In this document: piece after piece, positions 1 to 11,600 of the stretch
How the letters are laid out: the number at the start of each line of letters is the position of its first letter
Numbering within the stretch: position 1 is the stretch's first letter
DNA from: Lentiprolixibacter aurantiacus
GTDB lineage: Bacteria; Bacteroidota; Bacteroidia; Flavobacteriales; Flavobacteriaceae
Assembly: GCF_026241225.1 (NCBI RefSeq)
Contig: NZ_JAPFQP010000001.1
Coordinates: 806,001-870,000 of the forward strand
Direction of reading: 5' to 3'
DNA: 64,000 bases
Program-made: the position numbers and the translations under genes
The notes under the pieces: generated by a model
Seen by the model: only the letters and a program-made list of their open reading frames with translations
Database searches by the model: none
Told to the model about the DNA's origin: nothing

Positions 1-32
1 TAAAAAATATCCGGGTTTAACAAAAAATTGTT

Positions 33-1067
33 ATGAAAAAAGGTGTGTTACTGGTCAATTTGGGTTCTCCGGACAGCCCAACTCCTAAAGATGTAAAACC
101 CTATCTGGATGAATTCCTGATGGATGAAAGGGTAATTGATGCACCCAAATGGCTGCGTACTCTGCTGGTCCGCGGAATCATTCTTCAGACAAGGCCAAAG
201 AAGTCGGCCAAGGCCTACCAGAAGATCTGGTGGGAGGAAGGGTCACCCCTGATTGTAATCTCGGAACGCTTCAGGGATAAGGTGAAATCCGGGCTTTCCC
301 TGCCCGTTGCCCTGGGGATGCGCTATGGTTCTATGAGTATTGAAAAGGCTCTGGGAGAGTTGCAATCCAAAGGGGTGGATGAAGTGCTTTTGGTGCCGCT
401 CTATCCACATTATGCCATGTCTTCTTACGAGACCGTAGTTGTAAAATCCCTGGAAGTACAACAGCAGAAATTTCCGGAGATGCAGGTTACCACCATGCCT
501 GCTTTTTACAAGAACCCGGATTACATCAAAGTACTTTCAGACAGCATAGCAGAAGGCCTTAAGGATTTTGATTACGATCATATCCTCTTTTCCTATCACG
601 GGATACCTGAACGGCATATCCGCAAATCTGACCCCACAAAATTTCATTGCAAAATTGACGGTTCCTGTTGTAAGATCAATTCTGTGGCCCACCACACCTG
701 CTACAGGCACCAGTGTTATGACACAACAGATCGTGTTATTGAACATATGAAGCTTGATGAATCCAAGGTAAGCTCTTCATTTCAGAGTCGGCTTGCAGGA
801 GATCCATGGTTGAAGCCCTACACCGATTTTGAGTTTGAAAGGCTTGCTAAGGAAGGCAAGCGAAATCTGGCTGTTGTCACCCCTGCTTTTGTAAGCGACT
901 GTCTGGAAACACTGGAGGAAATTGCCATGGAGGGACAGGAGCAATTTGAAGAAGCCGGCGGAAAACACTACAAACACATACCCTGCCTCAATGATTCTGA
1001 TGCCTGGGTAACCCTTATGGTAAAATGGATACGGCAATGGGAAGCTGATCAATCCCTTCCTGCCTGA
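33..1067 (+). CDS. hemH: Ferrochelatase
   Basis: Inserts ferrous iron into a tetrapyrrole at the end of heme synthesis (protoporphyrin or coproporphyrin route). The 344-residue length is normal for the family. The N-terminus KKGVLLVNLGSPDSP is the classic start, the active-site histidine is in FSYHGIPERH (H189), and the conserved acidic segment is CLETLEEI (E292/E295). Residues 206-228 carry five cysteines (C206, C212, C213, C223, C228), a pattern that could hold an Fe-S cluster as in some bacterial ferrochelatases; that part is inference. The stop codon overlaps the next start by one base (TGATG), so the two genes are probably cotranscribed. hemJ lies about 10.7 kb downstream on the same strand. 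Confidence 0.97.
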   Translation: MKKGVLLVNLGSPDSPTPKDVKPYLDEFLMDERVIDAPKWLRTLLVRGIILQTRPKKSAKAYQKIWWEEGSPLIVISERFRDKVKSGLSLPVALGMRYGSMSIEKALGELQSKGVDEVLLVPLYPHYAMSSYETVVVKSLEVQQQKFPEMQVTTMPAFYKNPDYIKVLSDSIAEGLKDFDYDHILFSYHGIPERHIRKSDPTKFHCKIDGSCCKINSVAHHTCYRHQCYDTTDRVIEHMKLDESKVSSSFQSRLAGDPWLKPYTDFEFERLAKEGKRNLAVVTPAFVSDCLETLEEIAMEGQEQFEEAGGKHYKHIPCLNDSDAWVTLMVKWIRQWEADQSLPA

Positions 1068-2452
1068 TGGGCAGGATAAGCTCAGATCAGCTGGGAACAG
1101 AACCCATCGGGCGTCTGCTGGTGAGGCAGGCTGTCCCCGCTTCCATTGGGATCCTGGTCATGAGCCTCAACATACTGGTTGATACCATATTTGTTGGGAA
1201 CTGGATTGGTTCCATCGCCATTGCGGCCATTAATGTTGTTCTTCCCGTTTCATTTTTTATTGCTGCTCTGGGTATGGCGATTGGCATCGGGGGCAGTAGT
1301 GTTATTTCCCGCGCCCTGGGGGCGGATCAGAAGGAAAAGGCCCGGAAGACCTTTGGAAACCAGATCAGCCTTACCCTATTGGTCACTATTTCTATGGTGG
1401 CTTTGGGCCTTTATTTTATAGACGATCTTATTCCTGCCTTTGGAGGCAAAGGGATGATTTTTGAGCCGGCCAAGATCTATTATACCATTGTACTCTATGG
1501 TGTTCCTTTCCTGGCCTTGTGCATGATGGGCAATACGGTGATCAGAGCAGAAGGGAAACCCCGTTTCGCCATGATTGCCATGATTATCCCTTCGGTAGGA
1601 AACCTGGTACTGGACTATGTTTTTATCTATCTTTTTGATTGGGGGATGCACGGTGCGGCATGGGCTACAACTGCGGGGTACCTGCTTTGTTTTGGCTATA
1701 TCCTTTATTTTTTCCTGTCTCCCAATTCGGAACTCAAAATTCAGGCGCACCACTTTGCCCTGAGTACTAACATCCTCAAAGAGATAGGGGCTTTAGGGCT
1801 GGTAACCCTGGCGCGACAGGCCGTTACCAGTATTACTTTCTTATTGATGAACAATATCCTCTTCGAGCTAGGAGGGGAAGCTATGGTGGCGGTTTATGCC
1901 ATTATTGGAAGGATGCTGATGTTTGCCTTATTCCCGGTTTTTGGTGTAACCCAGGGATTCCTGCCTGTAGCCGGCTATAATTATGGCGCACATCGCTATG
2001 AAAGGGTAAAGGAATCCATTTACACTGCGATAAAATATGCTTCTTTTATGGCAACCCTGGTGTTCATTGGTTTGATGGTGTTTCCTGAAGCCATTACGGC
2101 CTTGTTTTTAAGTAATCGCCCTGATATTTCCGAACAGGAATTACTCACCAATAGCTTCGTACTCGAAAATACACCCGGGGCAATGCGCTGGGTTTTTGCG
2201 GCTACTCCTATCATTGCTTTGCAACTTATAGGAGCGGCCTATTTTCAGGCAGTAGGAAAGGCAGTGCCGGCGTTGCTGCTCACCTTAACACGCCAGGGCT
2301 TCTTTTTTATTCCCCTTATACTGATTCTTCCCCGATTTATGGGAGAATTCGGAGTTTGGTTGTCATTTCCTGTAGCCGATTTTCTGGCCACTGTGGTAAC
2401 CGGTTACTTCCTGAGAAAGGAAGTGAAACACTCCCTGAATATTCAGTCTTAG
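1067..2452 (+). CDS. MATE family efflux transporter
   Basis: A 461-residue polytopic inner-membrane protein of the MATE (multidrug and toxin extrusion) family, expected to export cationic drugs or metabolites in exchange for Na+ or H+. The two-lobed arrangement is visible: about twelve hydrophobic segments, with the conserved early stretch INILVDTIFVGNWIGS and a second repeat containing ITFLLMNNILFELGG and GVTQGFLPVAGYNYGAH. The ATG overlaps the hemH stop by one base, indicating translational coupling. Substrate cannot be told from sequence. A weak terminator follows directly. Confidence 0.93.
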   Translation: MGRISSDQLGTEPIGRLLVRQAVPASIGILVMSLNILVDTIFVGNWIGSIAIAAINVVLPVSFFIAALGMAIGIGGSSVISRALGADQKEKARKTFGNQISLTLLVTISMVALGLYFIDDLIPAFGGKGMIFEPAKIYYTIVLYGVPFLALCMMGNTVIRAEGKPRFAMIAMIIPSVGNLVLDYVFIYLFDWGMHGAAWATTAGYLLCFGYILYFFLSPNSELKIQAHHFALSTNILKEIGALGLVTLARQAVTSITFLLMNNILFELGGEAMVAVYAIIGRMLMFALFPVFGVTQGFLPVAGYNYGAHRYERVKESIYTAIKYASFMATLVFIGLMVFPEAITALFLSNRPDISEQELLTNSFVLENTPGAMRWVFAATPIIALQLIGAAYFQAVGKAVPALLLTLTRQGFFFIPLILILPRFMGEFGVWLSFPVADFLATVVTGYFLRKEVKHSLNIQS

Positions 2453-2475
2453 GGGATATCCATCCCTGTTTTTTG
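2451..2475 (+). terminator. Possible intrinsic terminator after the MATE gene
   Basis: An AGGG-AT / AT-CCCT stem with one bulged G and a short loop begins at the stop codon of the MATE gene and is followed by GTTTTTTGTCTTTTT. The stem is short, so termination may be partial. Confidence 0.4.
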
Positions 2476-2633
2476 TCTTTTTATCAAACACGCATGCATG
2501 TTGCAGATGGCCACGCTAATTTGCCGCCTCATTACCACCATGGGGTAAGATAGAAGATCAATGGAGTACGAACATAAATGGATTTTGGATGATGGAAATG
2601 AAGATGGAAGTATACGGTACAGGCCTGACTAAA

Positions 2634-3284
2634 ATGAATCTGATGAAGATTCTTCTGGTAGCTCTGTCGTTTTTCTCACTGGCTTGTGAAGATGAAAGTG
2701 ACACTCGGGAATACCCCGATATAAACAGGGAGCTGGCGATACGTGATTTTGAAGAAACCCTTAAAGAGGCCGGCGAAAGTTTGGGAGCACTCATGGGATC
2801 ACAATCATCGGCTTTAAATGCGGGGAAGAATCTTAAGAAAGAAGGAAAAGAATGGGGTCAGCAAATGCAGGGCATTCTGCAACCAGCAGTGGTTGCAAGC
2901 AGAAAGTTGCTGGAAACCTACGGCATTTCAGAATCTTTTATCACCAGGGAGTTAGGAGTTTCTGATGACCCCAGATTGGTGCTTGTGGGCATTTGGATCG
3001 CTAAGTCTGAACGGCAGGGCTTGCAGGCACAGCACGCCTACCAGGCGCAACATGCAGATTTTAGTTTCTTTTTGCAGGATAATACCCTAATCGGAGGCAG
3101 CCAGGATTGGATGGATTGTATGCTGGTAGCTGTAGGGGTAGATGCCATAATTGAGTTTGCCAAAGGCAATGTTACGGAGGCTATAGCCAAGAAGGCCATA
3201 AGAAAAATAGCATCCCGTACGCTGGGATGGGTAGGAGTGGCTCTGGCTTTATATGAGTATGGAAATTGTATGGGCTGGTATTAA
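2634..3284 (+). CDS. Uncharacterised lipoprotein
   Basis: A 216-residue protein with no family I recognise. The ATG at 2634 is preferred over the in-frame ATG at 2589 because it gives a compact signal peptide, MNLMKILLVALSFFSLAC, ending in a lipobox with the acylated cysteine at residue 18. The mature part is helical and charged, with a glycine/serine-rich stretch (GALMGSQSSALNAG). A mildly hydrophobic C-terminus (TLGWVGVALALYEYGNCMGWY) may insert in or lie on the membrane. It is followed after 9 bases by a small two-helix membrane protein, suggesting a two-gene unit. Function unknown. Confidence 0.7.
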   Translation: MNLMKILLVALSFFSLACEDESDTREYPDINRELAIRDFEETLKEAGESLGALMGSQSSALNAGKNLKKEGKEWGQQMQGILQPAVVASRKLLETYGISESFITRELGVSDDPRLVLVGIWIAKSERQGLQAQHAYQAQHADFSFFLQDNTLIGGSQDWMDCMLVAVGVDAIIEFAKGNVTEAIAKKAIRKIASRTLGWVGVALALYEYGNCMGWY

Positions 3285-3293
3285 AAATTGGAT

Positions 3294-3494
3294 ATGAAAT
3301 GTTTTAAATACAGGCTTACGCCACCCAGAGCACTTCTTTTTATTGTCTTGCTGACTTCAGGAATCTGGCAAATTGCATCATATGGATGGGAGGCGAGCAG
3401 GCCCGGGAACATATGGTTAGCTTTGGTTTTGTTTGTTGCGTTGCTGGGATCAATAGTCCTTCGGTTTTACCTGGGAAGGAAAAATAAGGAGTAA
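3294..3494 (+). CDS. Small two-helix membrane protein
   Basis: A 66-residue protein with a basic N-terminus (MKCFKYRLTPPR), one hydrophobic helix (ALLFIVLLTSGIWQIAS), a short polar loop and a second helix (IWLALVLFVALLGSIVLRFY), ending in a basic tail. The ATG at 3294 is chosen over a TTG two codons earlier. It lies just behind the lipoprotein gene and before a strong terminator. No family recognised. Confidence 0.6.
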   Translation: MKCFKYRLTPPRALLFIVLLTSGIWQIASYGWEASRPGNIWLALVLFVALLGSIVLRFYLGRKNKE

Positions 3495-3523
3495 GACCCG
3501 GTGATTTGAGTTAGTGAGGGGGG

Positions 3524-3558
3524 AAGCCTTTGGTCTGGTACCGAAGGCTTTCTTTTTT
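3524..3558. terminator. Strong hairpin between convergent genes
   Basis: Eleven-base arms AAGCCTTTGGT (3524-3534) and ACCGAAGGCTT (3540-3550) pair with one G-U and a five-base loop, followed by TCTTTTTT. It is oriented for the plus-strand small membrane gene and lies just beyond the 3' end of the minus-strand peptidase. Confidence 0.85.
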
Positions 3559-3586
3559 GTAGGTGGAACGATTTATATTGCTACAC

Positions 3587-4723
3587 TCATTCTTTCTGAA
3601 GCAGGGGAAGTACCTTTTCAAGGGGTAGTGCATCTATTCCATGGTTATCCCTGCCATTCATGGTTTCGGCTGCAAAAAGAGAATTTATGATGGCTTCCTC
3701 GGTTGCTTCAATAACGGCCAGGAACAAGGGGCTCATGGCGTCATTTTTTAATTCTTCCTTTATTTCGGTATTTCTTCCTTTGGCCTTACCCGATAGGTTT
3801 GGCTCGTAGGTGGAAAAAGCAATTACATAATCCCCACTGCCATTGGAGGCGATACCCCCTGTACGGCCCAAACCCAAGATGGCCCGTTTCGCCAGCCTCT
3901 TCAAGTTTCTTGAGTTTAAAGGGGCGTCTGTAGCAACAACAATCATACAGGAACCATCGGCATCATACATAAACCCTTGGCTGTAATTCCCCAATTCCTT
4001 TCCGACAGGAACACCATTTATTTGAAGTATTCCTCCAAAATTAGATTGTACCAGGACCCCTACGGTATATCCTCCAACTTTCCTCGGAAGGACTCGTGAA
4101 GAAGTTCCAATACCCCCTTTAAATCCAAAACAGACTGTACCTGTTCCTGCCCCAACATTGCCTTCCTTTACCGGTCCTTTTGTGGCCGATCGAATAGCTT
4201 CGCGAACATGGGATTCTTGCAGGTGCCTGCCGCGTATGTCATTCAGAAAACCATCATTGGTTTCACCTACCAGGGCGTTAACCGACCGTACTTTTTCATT
4301 CCCAGGTAACTCCAGCGTATAGGAAATAAGGGCATTCATAGCCGTGGGAACACTTAAAGTATTGGTAAGCACAATGGGAGTTTCAAGAACGCCCAATTCC
4401 TCAACCTGTGTGGATCCGGCGAGCTTCCCAAATCCATTCCCAACATAAATAGCGGCGGGGACTTTCTCCTGAAAGATATTTCCAGAATGTGGTAAAATGG
4501 CGGTAGCTCCGGTACGGATATGCTGGTCTTTAATAAGCGTGGTATGTCCAACCAGAACGCCGGGAACATCAGTTATGCCGTTTAATGGGCCCGTCCGTAA
4601 AACACCGATTTCAATTTTATAATCTCTTGCCCGGGGATTTTGGGCATTGATTTCCCATGTGGCAAAGGCCAATAGAAAAAACACGATACCGGCAAAAGCG
4701 GAAACTGGCTTGGATAATTTCAT
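3587..4723 (-). CDS. P1 (DmpA/S58) family aminopeptidase
   Basis: A 378-residue secreted or periplasmic peptidase of the S58 family, N-terminal-nucleophile enzymes that self-cleave and release N-terminal residues, sometimes D-amino acids or beta-peptides. It starts with a signal peptide (hydrophobic segment to about residue 27, ending INAQ). The family opening GPLNGITDVPGVLVGHTTL follows. Near residue 293 is GGIASNGSGDY, where the family's autocatalytic serine lies in the NGSGD context. The C-terminal block NSLFAAETMNGRDNHGIDAL matches the family end. Substrate is not predictable. Confidence 0.9.
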   Translation of the reverse strand: MKLSKPVSAFAGIVFFLLAFATWEINAQNPRARDYKIEIGVLRTGPLNGITDVPGVLVGHTTLIKDQHIRTGATAILPHSGNIFQEKVPAAIYVGNGFGKLAGSTQVEELGVLETPIVLTNTLSVPTAMNALISYTLELPGNEKVRSVNALVGETNDGFLNDIRGRHLQESHVREAIRSATKGPVKEGNVGAGTGTVCFGFKGGIGTSSRVLPRKVGGYTVGVLVQSNFGGILQINGVPVGKELGNYSQGFMYDADGSCMIVVATDAPLNSRNLKRLAKRAILGLGRTGGIASNGSGDYVIAFSTYEPNLSGKAKGRNTEIKEELKNDAMSPLFLAVIEATEEAIINSLFAAETMNGRDNHGIDALPLEKVLPLLQKE

Positions 4724-4775
4724 GCATTATTCCTTTATCCAGGGGGAATAACACCTCCCTGGCTTAGGTAAAAGG

Positions 4776-5246
4776 CTATTTAATTGAAGTTAACTGAGGA
4801 TCGGCAGCTAAATGATCTACCACGCATTTCCATTTACCGTCATCTTGTTTTTTCCATACAGTCACAGTTCGGAAATACTGGGTCATTGGATTGCCAAGGG
4901 AATCATTCATAGTAAATGAACTATTCTCCAAAAGATAACCCATGTCACCGCTTTCGGAGACATGTGCTTCGTAGGGCTCCCACATTACCTTAAATCCCGG
5001 AATATCCTTTGTACTTTCAAGCATTCCCATAATGGCCTCGTGACCTCTCATCATGGGATAACCGGATTGACTTAACTGAGCATCCTCTGTCCAGTAGCTG
5101 AGATATTCTTCATTGGATTGGGATTGGGCCCATTCCCTGCTGGTAGCCATTAAAGCCTCTGCTTCTGCTTCAAGGTCAATTTGTTTTTTTTCTTCACAAG
5201 CTGTAATAAGCAGAACTGCTAACAGGAAATAAATGATTTTTTTCAT
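4776..5246 (-). CDS. DUF4440/SnoaL-like lipoprotein
   Basis: A 156-residue protein with a lipoprotein signal (MKKIIYFLLAVLLITACEEK, cysteine 17). The cone-shaped NTF2-like fold is suggested by the order: an N-terminal helix (EAEALMATSREWAQSQ), then YLSYWTEDAQLSQSGYPMMRGHEAI, then strands ending VTVWKKQDDGKWKCVVDHLAADP. Such proteins are often annotated DUF4440 or steroid-isomerase-like. Catalysis is not evident. It is transcribed away from the sortilin-like pair and may share the minus-strand unit with the peptidase (52-base gap). Confidence 0.8.
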   Translation of the reverse strand: MKKIIYFLLAVLLITACEEKKQIDLEAEAEALMATSREWAQSQSNEEYLSYWTEDAQLSQSGYPMMRGHEAIMGMLESTKDIPGFKVMWEPYEAHVSESGDMGYLLENSSFTMNDSLGNPMTQYFRTVTVWKKQDDGKWKCVVDHLAADPQLTSIK

Positions 5247-5452
5247 AATTAAAAGGTTTAGTTGCTATGAATACAGAGATACAATATAACAAATAAGAGA
5301 ATAGCATTTAAGGGGATGCATTTGGGTATTGGCAATCAATAATCCGAGGCTGTTAAATCTCAATATTGCCTTTGTAGATGTACAGCATTCTCGATTTACT
5401 ATATGACTCTTTTTCCCTACATTTAAGCCTGACTAATTCAAAAGAACACAAT

Positions 5453-8400
5453 ATGAAACGCTTACCATTGCTGGTGGGGATTTGCTTCCTCATGATTACC
5501 TTTTCCCCCGATTCAATAAATGCCCAAAGACGCAAAAAGTCAACCGAAGCTTCAGTAGAATATCCTGAAGACCTGTATTCCAGCATGGAGTACCGTCTGG
5601 TTGGTCCTTTCAGGGGTGGTCGTTCTGCTGCGGTTACCGGTGTACCCGGAGAACCTAATCTGTTCTATTTTGGCGCAACCGGTGGTGGTGTCTGGAAGAC
5701 AACAGATGGAGGTCGTTCATGGGAGAATATTTCCGACGGTTATTTTGGGGGGAGTATTGGCGCAGTGGAAGTGGCCCAGAGTGATCCCAATGTGATTTAT
5801 GTTGGTGGAGGGGAAAAGACCTTAAGGGGTAATGTTTCCTCGGGATATGGCATATGGAAAACGGTTGATGCCGGGAAAACCTGGACCTCTCTGGGGCTCG
5901 AAAAAAGCCGGCACGTGCCCAGGATCCGCATCCACCCTAAAAATGCCGATATTGTTTATGCAGCCGTACTGGGGAATATTTACAAACCTTCCGGAGATAG
6001 GGGGGTATACAAAAGTACCGATGGGGGTAAGAGCTGGAGGAAGACCTTGTTTGTAAACGATCAGGCCGGGGCGGTAGATCTGGTGATGGACCCCAATAAC
6101 CCAAGGATCTTATACGCCGCTACCTGGAGGGCTCAGCGCACCCCTTACAGCTTAAGCAGTGGGGGAGATGGATCTGCCCTGTGGAAGAGTACCGACAGTG
6201 GCGAAACCTGGACTGAGATTTCTAAAAACGAAGGATTTCCGGAGGGGACGTTGGGGATCATAGGGGTATCTGTTTCCCACAAGAACTCTGAACGTGTCTG
6301 GGCAATTGTTGAAAACAAGGATAAAGGAGGCTTGTATCGTTCAGATGATGGGGGTAAAAAATGGACACTGGTAAATGGCGAACGAAAACTGCGTCAAAGG
6401 GCCTGGTATTATACTCGCGTTTACGCCGATACCGAGAATGAAGATGTAGTCTATGTACTCAACGTCCGGTATCACAAATCAACCGACGGAGGAAAAACCT
6501 TCAAAACCTTCAATGCACCACACGGAGATCACCATGACCTGTGGATCGCACCGGAAAATCCAAAGCGTATGATCATAGGGGATGATGGGGGAGCCCAGGT
6601 TTCTTACGATGGAGGAACTACCTGGAGTACCTACTACAACCAGCCCACCGCCCAGTTTTACCGGGTGACTACCGATAATGATTTCCCATACCGCATCTAT
6701 GTTGCACAACAGGATAATTCAACGGTCAGGATTCGCCATCGAAGTGATGGGAGAAGCATCAGCGAAGACGATTGGGAACCTACTGCAGGGGGGGAGTCTG
6801 CCCATATTGCTGTAGATCCGAACAACAATGATATTGTCTATGGCGGAAGCTATGGAGGCTTTTTAACCAGGGTTAACCACGATAAGGGTACTGTCAGGGC
6901 AGTTAACGTCTGGCCGGATAATCCTATGGGCTACGGCGCAGAAGGAATGAAATACCGCTTCCAGTGGAATTTCCCGATAATGTTCAGCAAGCATGACCCC
7001 AAAAAACTTTACACTTTTTCCAATCATGTACACCTGAGCACCAACGAAGGTGAAAGCTGGAAATTGCTTAGTGGAGACCTTACCCGCAATGATCCGGATA
7101 AACTGGTTTCCAGCGGTGGCCCCATAACACAGGATAATACAGGGGTGGAATATTACTGTACCATTTTTGCGGCTAATGAAAGCCCCCTAAAAGAAGGCCT
7201 GATGTGGGTAGGGAGTGACGATGGCCTGGTGCATTTAACACAGGATGGCGGGGAGACCTGGCAGAATGTTACACCAGTGAATATGCCTGAGTGGAGTATG
7301 GTAAACAGCATTGAACCCTCGGCATTTGACGAAGGAACATGTTACGTGGCTGCAACCCGCTACAAACTGGGTGATTTCACCCCCTATTTGTACAAGACTA
7401 CGGACTATGGAAAGACCTGGAGTCTGATCACAAGAGGAATTAAAAATGAACATTTTACACGCGTTTTGCGGGAAGACCCAAAAAGAAAAGGGCTGCTTTA
7501 CGCAGGAACGGAAACCGGCATGTACATCTCATTTGACGATGGACAGAACTGGCAGGCTTTTCAACTAAACCTGCCCATTGTTCCAATAACAGACCTGGCA
7601 ATCAAAGACGATAATCTTATTGTGGCAACCCAGGGGCGAAGTATTTGGATTCTGGACGACCTTACTGTGCTGCACCAGCTCGAAGCAGGCCAGAAATCGG
7701 CCGCAAGCATATTGTTTGCTCCAAAGGATGCTTATCGTACCAAAGGGAGAGCCGCTTCGCGACCTTCTAAGACAGCTGGTCAAAACCACCCCAATGGCGT
7801 GGTTACTCACTTTTATTTACGGGATTACACTGAGAAGGATACGGTAATGCTTACCTATACTAATGCTAGAGGAGACACCCTGGCTACCTATAGCACACAT
7901 GCCAAGGAGCCGAAGAACAAACTCAAAGCTAAAAAGGGAGGTAATACCCATGTTTGGGACACCCGTGGAAAAGGGGCAGAAATGCTTAAGGGGATGGTTC
8001 TGTGGTCTGCAAACCTGAACGGGGCAAAGGCTGTGCCCGGCAAGTACTCGGTTCACCTGAAGGTCAACGGGGCAAACCAATCACAGGGATTCAAAATTAT
8101 TCCGGACCCACGTGCTGAGGTATCGGTTACTGATATGCAAAAGCAATATGACTTTATTACTGATGTAAATACAACTGTGGACAGGGCGCATCAGTCAATT
8201 AAGAAGATCAGGAAGATAGGAGCTCAGCTGGATACTTTCATGAAACAATATAAAGACGATGAGCGCACAAAAGAATTGAGGGATAAGGCAAGGAAAATGA
8301 AAGAATCATTTGAGGGGATTGAGAAGGCCCTTTATCAGACTAAGAACAGGAGTTCACAGGATCCACTGAATTTCCCGATCAGGCTGACGAATAAGCTCGC

Positions 8401-8590
8401 CCACCTGAATAGCCTGGTTTCAATCGATGATTTTCCACCTACGGCACAGGACATCCAGGTCAAAGATGAATTATCCCGGAAAATCAATGATCAACTGGCA
8501 ACTTTTGACAAGCTGGTAGACAGCGAAATCAATGAATTTAATGCTGCATTCAATCAATTGAAGCTGAACTATCTTTTTATTGAAGAATAA
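5453..8590 (+). CDS. Secreted sortilin/VPS10-like beta-propeller protein (copy 1)
   Basis: A 1045-residue exported protein. The ATG at 5453 is preferred over 5378 because it starts a clean signal peptide ([17 protein letters not shown], cleavage near NAQ). I count eleven Asp-box-type motifs (for example [40 protein letters not shown]), the turn signature of VPS10/sortilin and sialidase-type propellers. They are spread across roughly residues 65-700 and fit two consecutive propellers. The last 300 residues hold an Ig-like segment and a charged helical tail. These proteins are commonly annotated glycosyl hydrolase-like without proof. The next gene is a full-length paralog 19 bases downstream. 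Confidence 0.85.
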   Translation: MKRLPLLVGICFLMITFSPDSINAQRRKKSTEASVEYPEDLYSSMEYRLVGPFRGGRSAAVTGVPGEPNLFYFGATGGGVWKTTDGGRSWENISDGYFGGSIGAVEVAQSDPNVIYVGGGEKTLRGNVSSGYGIWKTVDAGKTWTSLGLEKSRHVPRIRIHPKNADIVYAAVLGNIYKPSGDRGVYKSTDGGKSWRKTLFVNDQAGAVDLVMDPNNPRILYAATWRAQRTPYSLSSGGDGSALWKSTDSGETWTEISKNEGFPEGTLGIIGVSVSHKNSERVWAIVENKDKGGLYRSDDGGKKWTLVNGERKLRQRAWYYTRVYADTENEDVVYVLNVRYHKSTDGGKTFKTFNAPHGDHHDLWIAPENPKRMIIGDDGGAQVSYDGGTTWSTYYNQPTAQFYRVTTDNDFPYRIYVAQQDNSTVRIRHRSDGRSISEDDWEPTAGGESAHIAVDPNNNDIVYGGSYGGFLTRVNHDKGTVRAVNVWPDNPMGYGAEGMKYRFQWNFPIMFSKHDPKKLYTFSNHVHLSTNEGESWKLLSGDLTRNDPDKLVSSGGPITQDNTGVEYYCTIFAANESPLKEGLMWVGSDDGLVHLTQDGGETWQNVTPVNMPEWSMVNSIEPSAFDEGTCYVAATRYKLGDFTPYLYKTTDYGKTWSLITRGIKNEHFTRVLREDPKRKGLLYAGTETGMYISFDDGQNWQAFQLNLPIVPITDLAIKDDNLIVATQGRSIWILDDLTVLHQLEAGQKSAASILFAPKDAYRTKGRAASRPSKTAGQNHPNGVVTHFYLRDYTEKDTVMLTYTNARGDTLATYSTHAKEPKNKLKAKKGGNTHVWDTRGKGAEMLKGMVLWSANLNGAKAVPGKYSVHLKVNGANQSQGFKIIPDPRAEVSVTDMQKQYDFITDVNTTVDRAHQSIKKIRKIGAQLDTFMKQYKDDERTKELRDKARKMKESFEGIEKALYQTKNRSSQDPLNFPIRLTNKLAHLNSLVSIDDFPPTAQDIQVKDELSRKINDQLATFDKLVDSEINEFNAAFNQLKLNYLFIEE

Positions 8591-8609
8591 TCCTCTTAAT
8601 TTAAAAAAC

Positions 8610-11600
8610 ATGAAAAGGCAACTGTTGTTTTACCTACTGGTTTTTTTAACCATAACCATCGGATGGTCTCAAACTGCTGAGGAATACTTCAGCCCAATGA
8701 AGTATCGGAATATAGGTCCCTACCGGGGCGGCAGATCGGTTACAGCTACCGGAGTGGTTGGGGATCCGCTTACCTATTACATGGGGACAACGGGTGGAGG
8801 ACTATGGAAAACTGAGGATGCAGGACAGCGCTGGAAAAATATTTCAGACGGATTCTTTGAAACCGGTTCCGTTGGAGCGGTGGCCGTATCCAGCTCCCAC
8901 CCCAACATTGTGTATTGCGGCATGGGCGAGCATGCCCCACGAGGGGTTATGACATCCTATGGAGATGGGGTTTACAAGTCTACAGATTCGGGTAAGACCT
9001 GGAATAAGATAGGACTGGAAAAAACACAGCATATTTCCCGTATTGTGATACATCCTGACAATCCGGATGTGGTCTATGTTGCTGCTCAGGGGGCACTTTA
9101 TGGCCCAAATGCTGAGCGAGGGGTATTTAAAACTGAAGACGGTGGAGAAAGCTGGAAGAAGGTCCTTTTCGTAAATAACCTTACAGGGGCTTCCGAACTG
9201 TCTATGGATCCTACAGCGCCAGATATTCTTTATGCCGCCATGTGGGAACACCAGAGGACCCCTTATAAAGTGATAAGTGGCGGTCCGGGGAGCGGACTCT
9301 ACAAATCCACGGATGGAGGTAAAAACTGGAAGCAAATCCACAAGGGACTACCGGAGGAAAAGGGAAAGATGGCTATAGCCGTCAGCCCTGCTAATCCCAA
9401 TCGTGTTTATGCACTTATTGAAAGTGATTCGAACCAGGATAAGGGTGGACTTTTTGTTTCCATGAACGGCGGGGATTCCTGGAGTATGGTAAGCGGGGAT
9501 AATCGTCTTGTGCAACGCGCCTGGTACTACATCGAGGTATTTGCAGACCCCAATGATGAGCATACGGTTTATGTGCTTAGTGCTCCTGCACTGAAATCCA
9601 TAGACGGGGGTAAATCCTGGGAGCGCATTACAGGAACTCATGGGGATTATCACGACCTCTGGATTAACCCGGATAATTCCCGGAATATGGTAATTGCCAA
9701 TGACGGTGGTGCGGCCATCTCCTTCAATGGGGGAAAGACCTGGTCTACCCAAAAAAATATGCCCACGGCACAATTTTATCGTATAAATACAGACGACCTT
9801 TTTCCGTATAATATTTATGGAGGACAGCAGGACAATACCTCGGTAAAAATAGCGAGCCTGTCCGTTGGCCGAAGTAGTATCAGCACCCAGGATTGGACCT
9901 ATGCTGCAGGTGGGGAAAGTGCTTTTCTGGCGTTTGATCCCAAAAACCCCAGGTATGTCCTGGGTGGAAGTTACCTGGGGACCATTGAGGCGCTGGATAT
10001 GGACTCGAAAGCGGGTACTAAGATAATGGCAGCACCAATTCAGTATTTAGGCAGGGCAGCCCGGGACATGAAGTATCTTTACAACTGGAATGCCCCCATT
10101 ATCTGGTCGCAACATGAACCCGGAACTTTTTACCACTGCGCACAGATGGTGCTGCGGACACGCGATATGGGAATTACTTGGGAAGAAATATCACCAGACC
10201 TTACCCGTAATATGGATGATAAACAGGGCAAAGGGGGAGGGCCCTATACGGTTGAGGCCGTTGGAGCTGAAAATTATGGGACTATTGCCTATATGATGGA
10301 GTCTCCCCATGAAAAAGGTGTTTTCTGGACCGGTAGTGACGATGGGTTGGTGCATATTACCCGAAACGGAGGACAAAGCTGGGAAAATGTAACCCCAAAA
10401 GGCCTGGAGGAATGCCTGGTAAACGCCATTGAGGTCTCTCCCCATGATCCAGCCACGGTTTATATAGCCACTACACGATACAAGTTTAACGACTATACAC
10501 CGGCCCTATACAAAACCACCAATTACGGAAAAACCTGGACCAATATCAGCAGGGGGATTCCTTACGGATCATTTACCCGGGTGGTGAGGGAAGATAAAAT
10601 CCGGAAAAACCTTTTATATGCGGGAACCGAAAAGGGGCTATACATTTCCTGGAACGGGGGAGGCAATTGGGAACCCTTCCAGTTAAACCTACCGGTAACC
10701 CCGATTACAGATCTGAAAGTACAGGAGGGGGATCTCGTTGTAGCAACTTCAGGGCGATCGTTCTGGATATTGGATGATCTTGAAACCCTAGCCCAGTATA
10801 AGGCTGGAAACAAAGAGCTTTCCATTATGCGCCCGCCGATTGCCTACAATGGAAGTTGGGGCAGTCCGCTTAGCAGAAGTGCTGGCAATTTTGATGGAAC
10901 ACATCCTTTTGAGGGGGTTAATCCGGCTAATGGCGTAGTTGTTTACTACAATTTGCCCGATTTGAAGGAGGACCAGGAAATTACTTTGACCATCAAGGAT
11001 TCAAAAGGCTCCATCGTAAGGACAATAAGCTCTGAAAAAGATCCTGCTTACAAACCGCACAATGGGGGAGGGGCTCCTCCTAAGCCACTGTTGAGCAAAA
11101 AGCCAGGGCTCAACCGTTTTGTCTGGGATATGGGATATCCGATAATGCCCGGGATTCCGGACGTTTATATAGAAGCCAATTTCAGAGGGCACAAGGCCCC
11201 CCCGGGGAAGTACAGCCTGGAACTTGAGGTGGGTGGAAGCAAGGTTGTCACCACAGCTGAAATAAAGGAAATGCCAGAATTTCAGACGGCACCCGGACAA
11301 TATGAAGACTTTAATACTTTCATGATTGCCATGGAGGCCAGCCTAACCGAGATGCACAACATGATAAATTCCCTTTACAAGGTACAGGGGCAGGTGAAGG
11401 AAATCCTGGACCACCTTGAAGAAGGATCCCTAAAATCGCAGGGGAATGAACTGCTGGAGAATTTGAAAAACTGGGATGAGGAAATGGTACAGCGAAAGTC
11501 CAAAGCCTATGACGATGTTGAAAATTTCCCGAATAAGTTTACAGCCGAGTATCTGTTCCTGATCAACCAGACCTCCAGTCCAATTCCAAGGGTTAACCAG

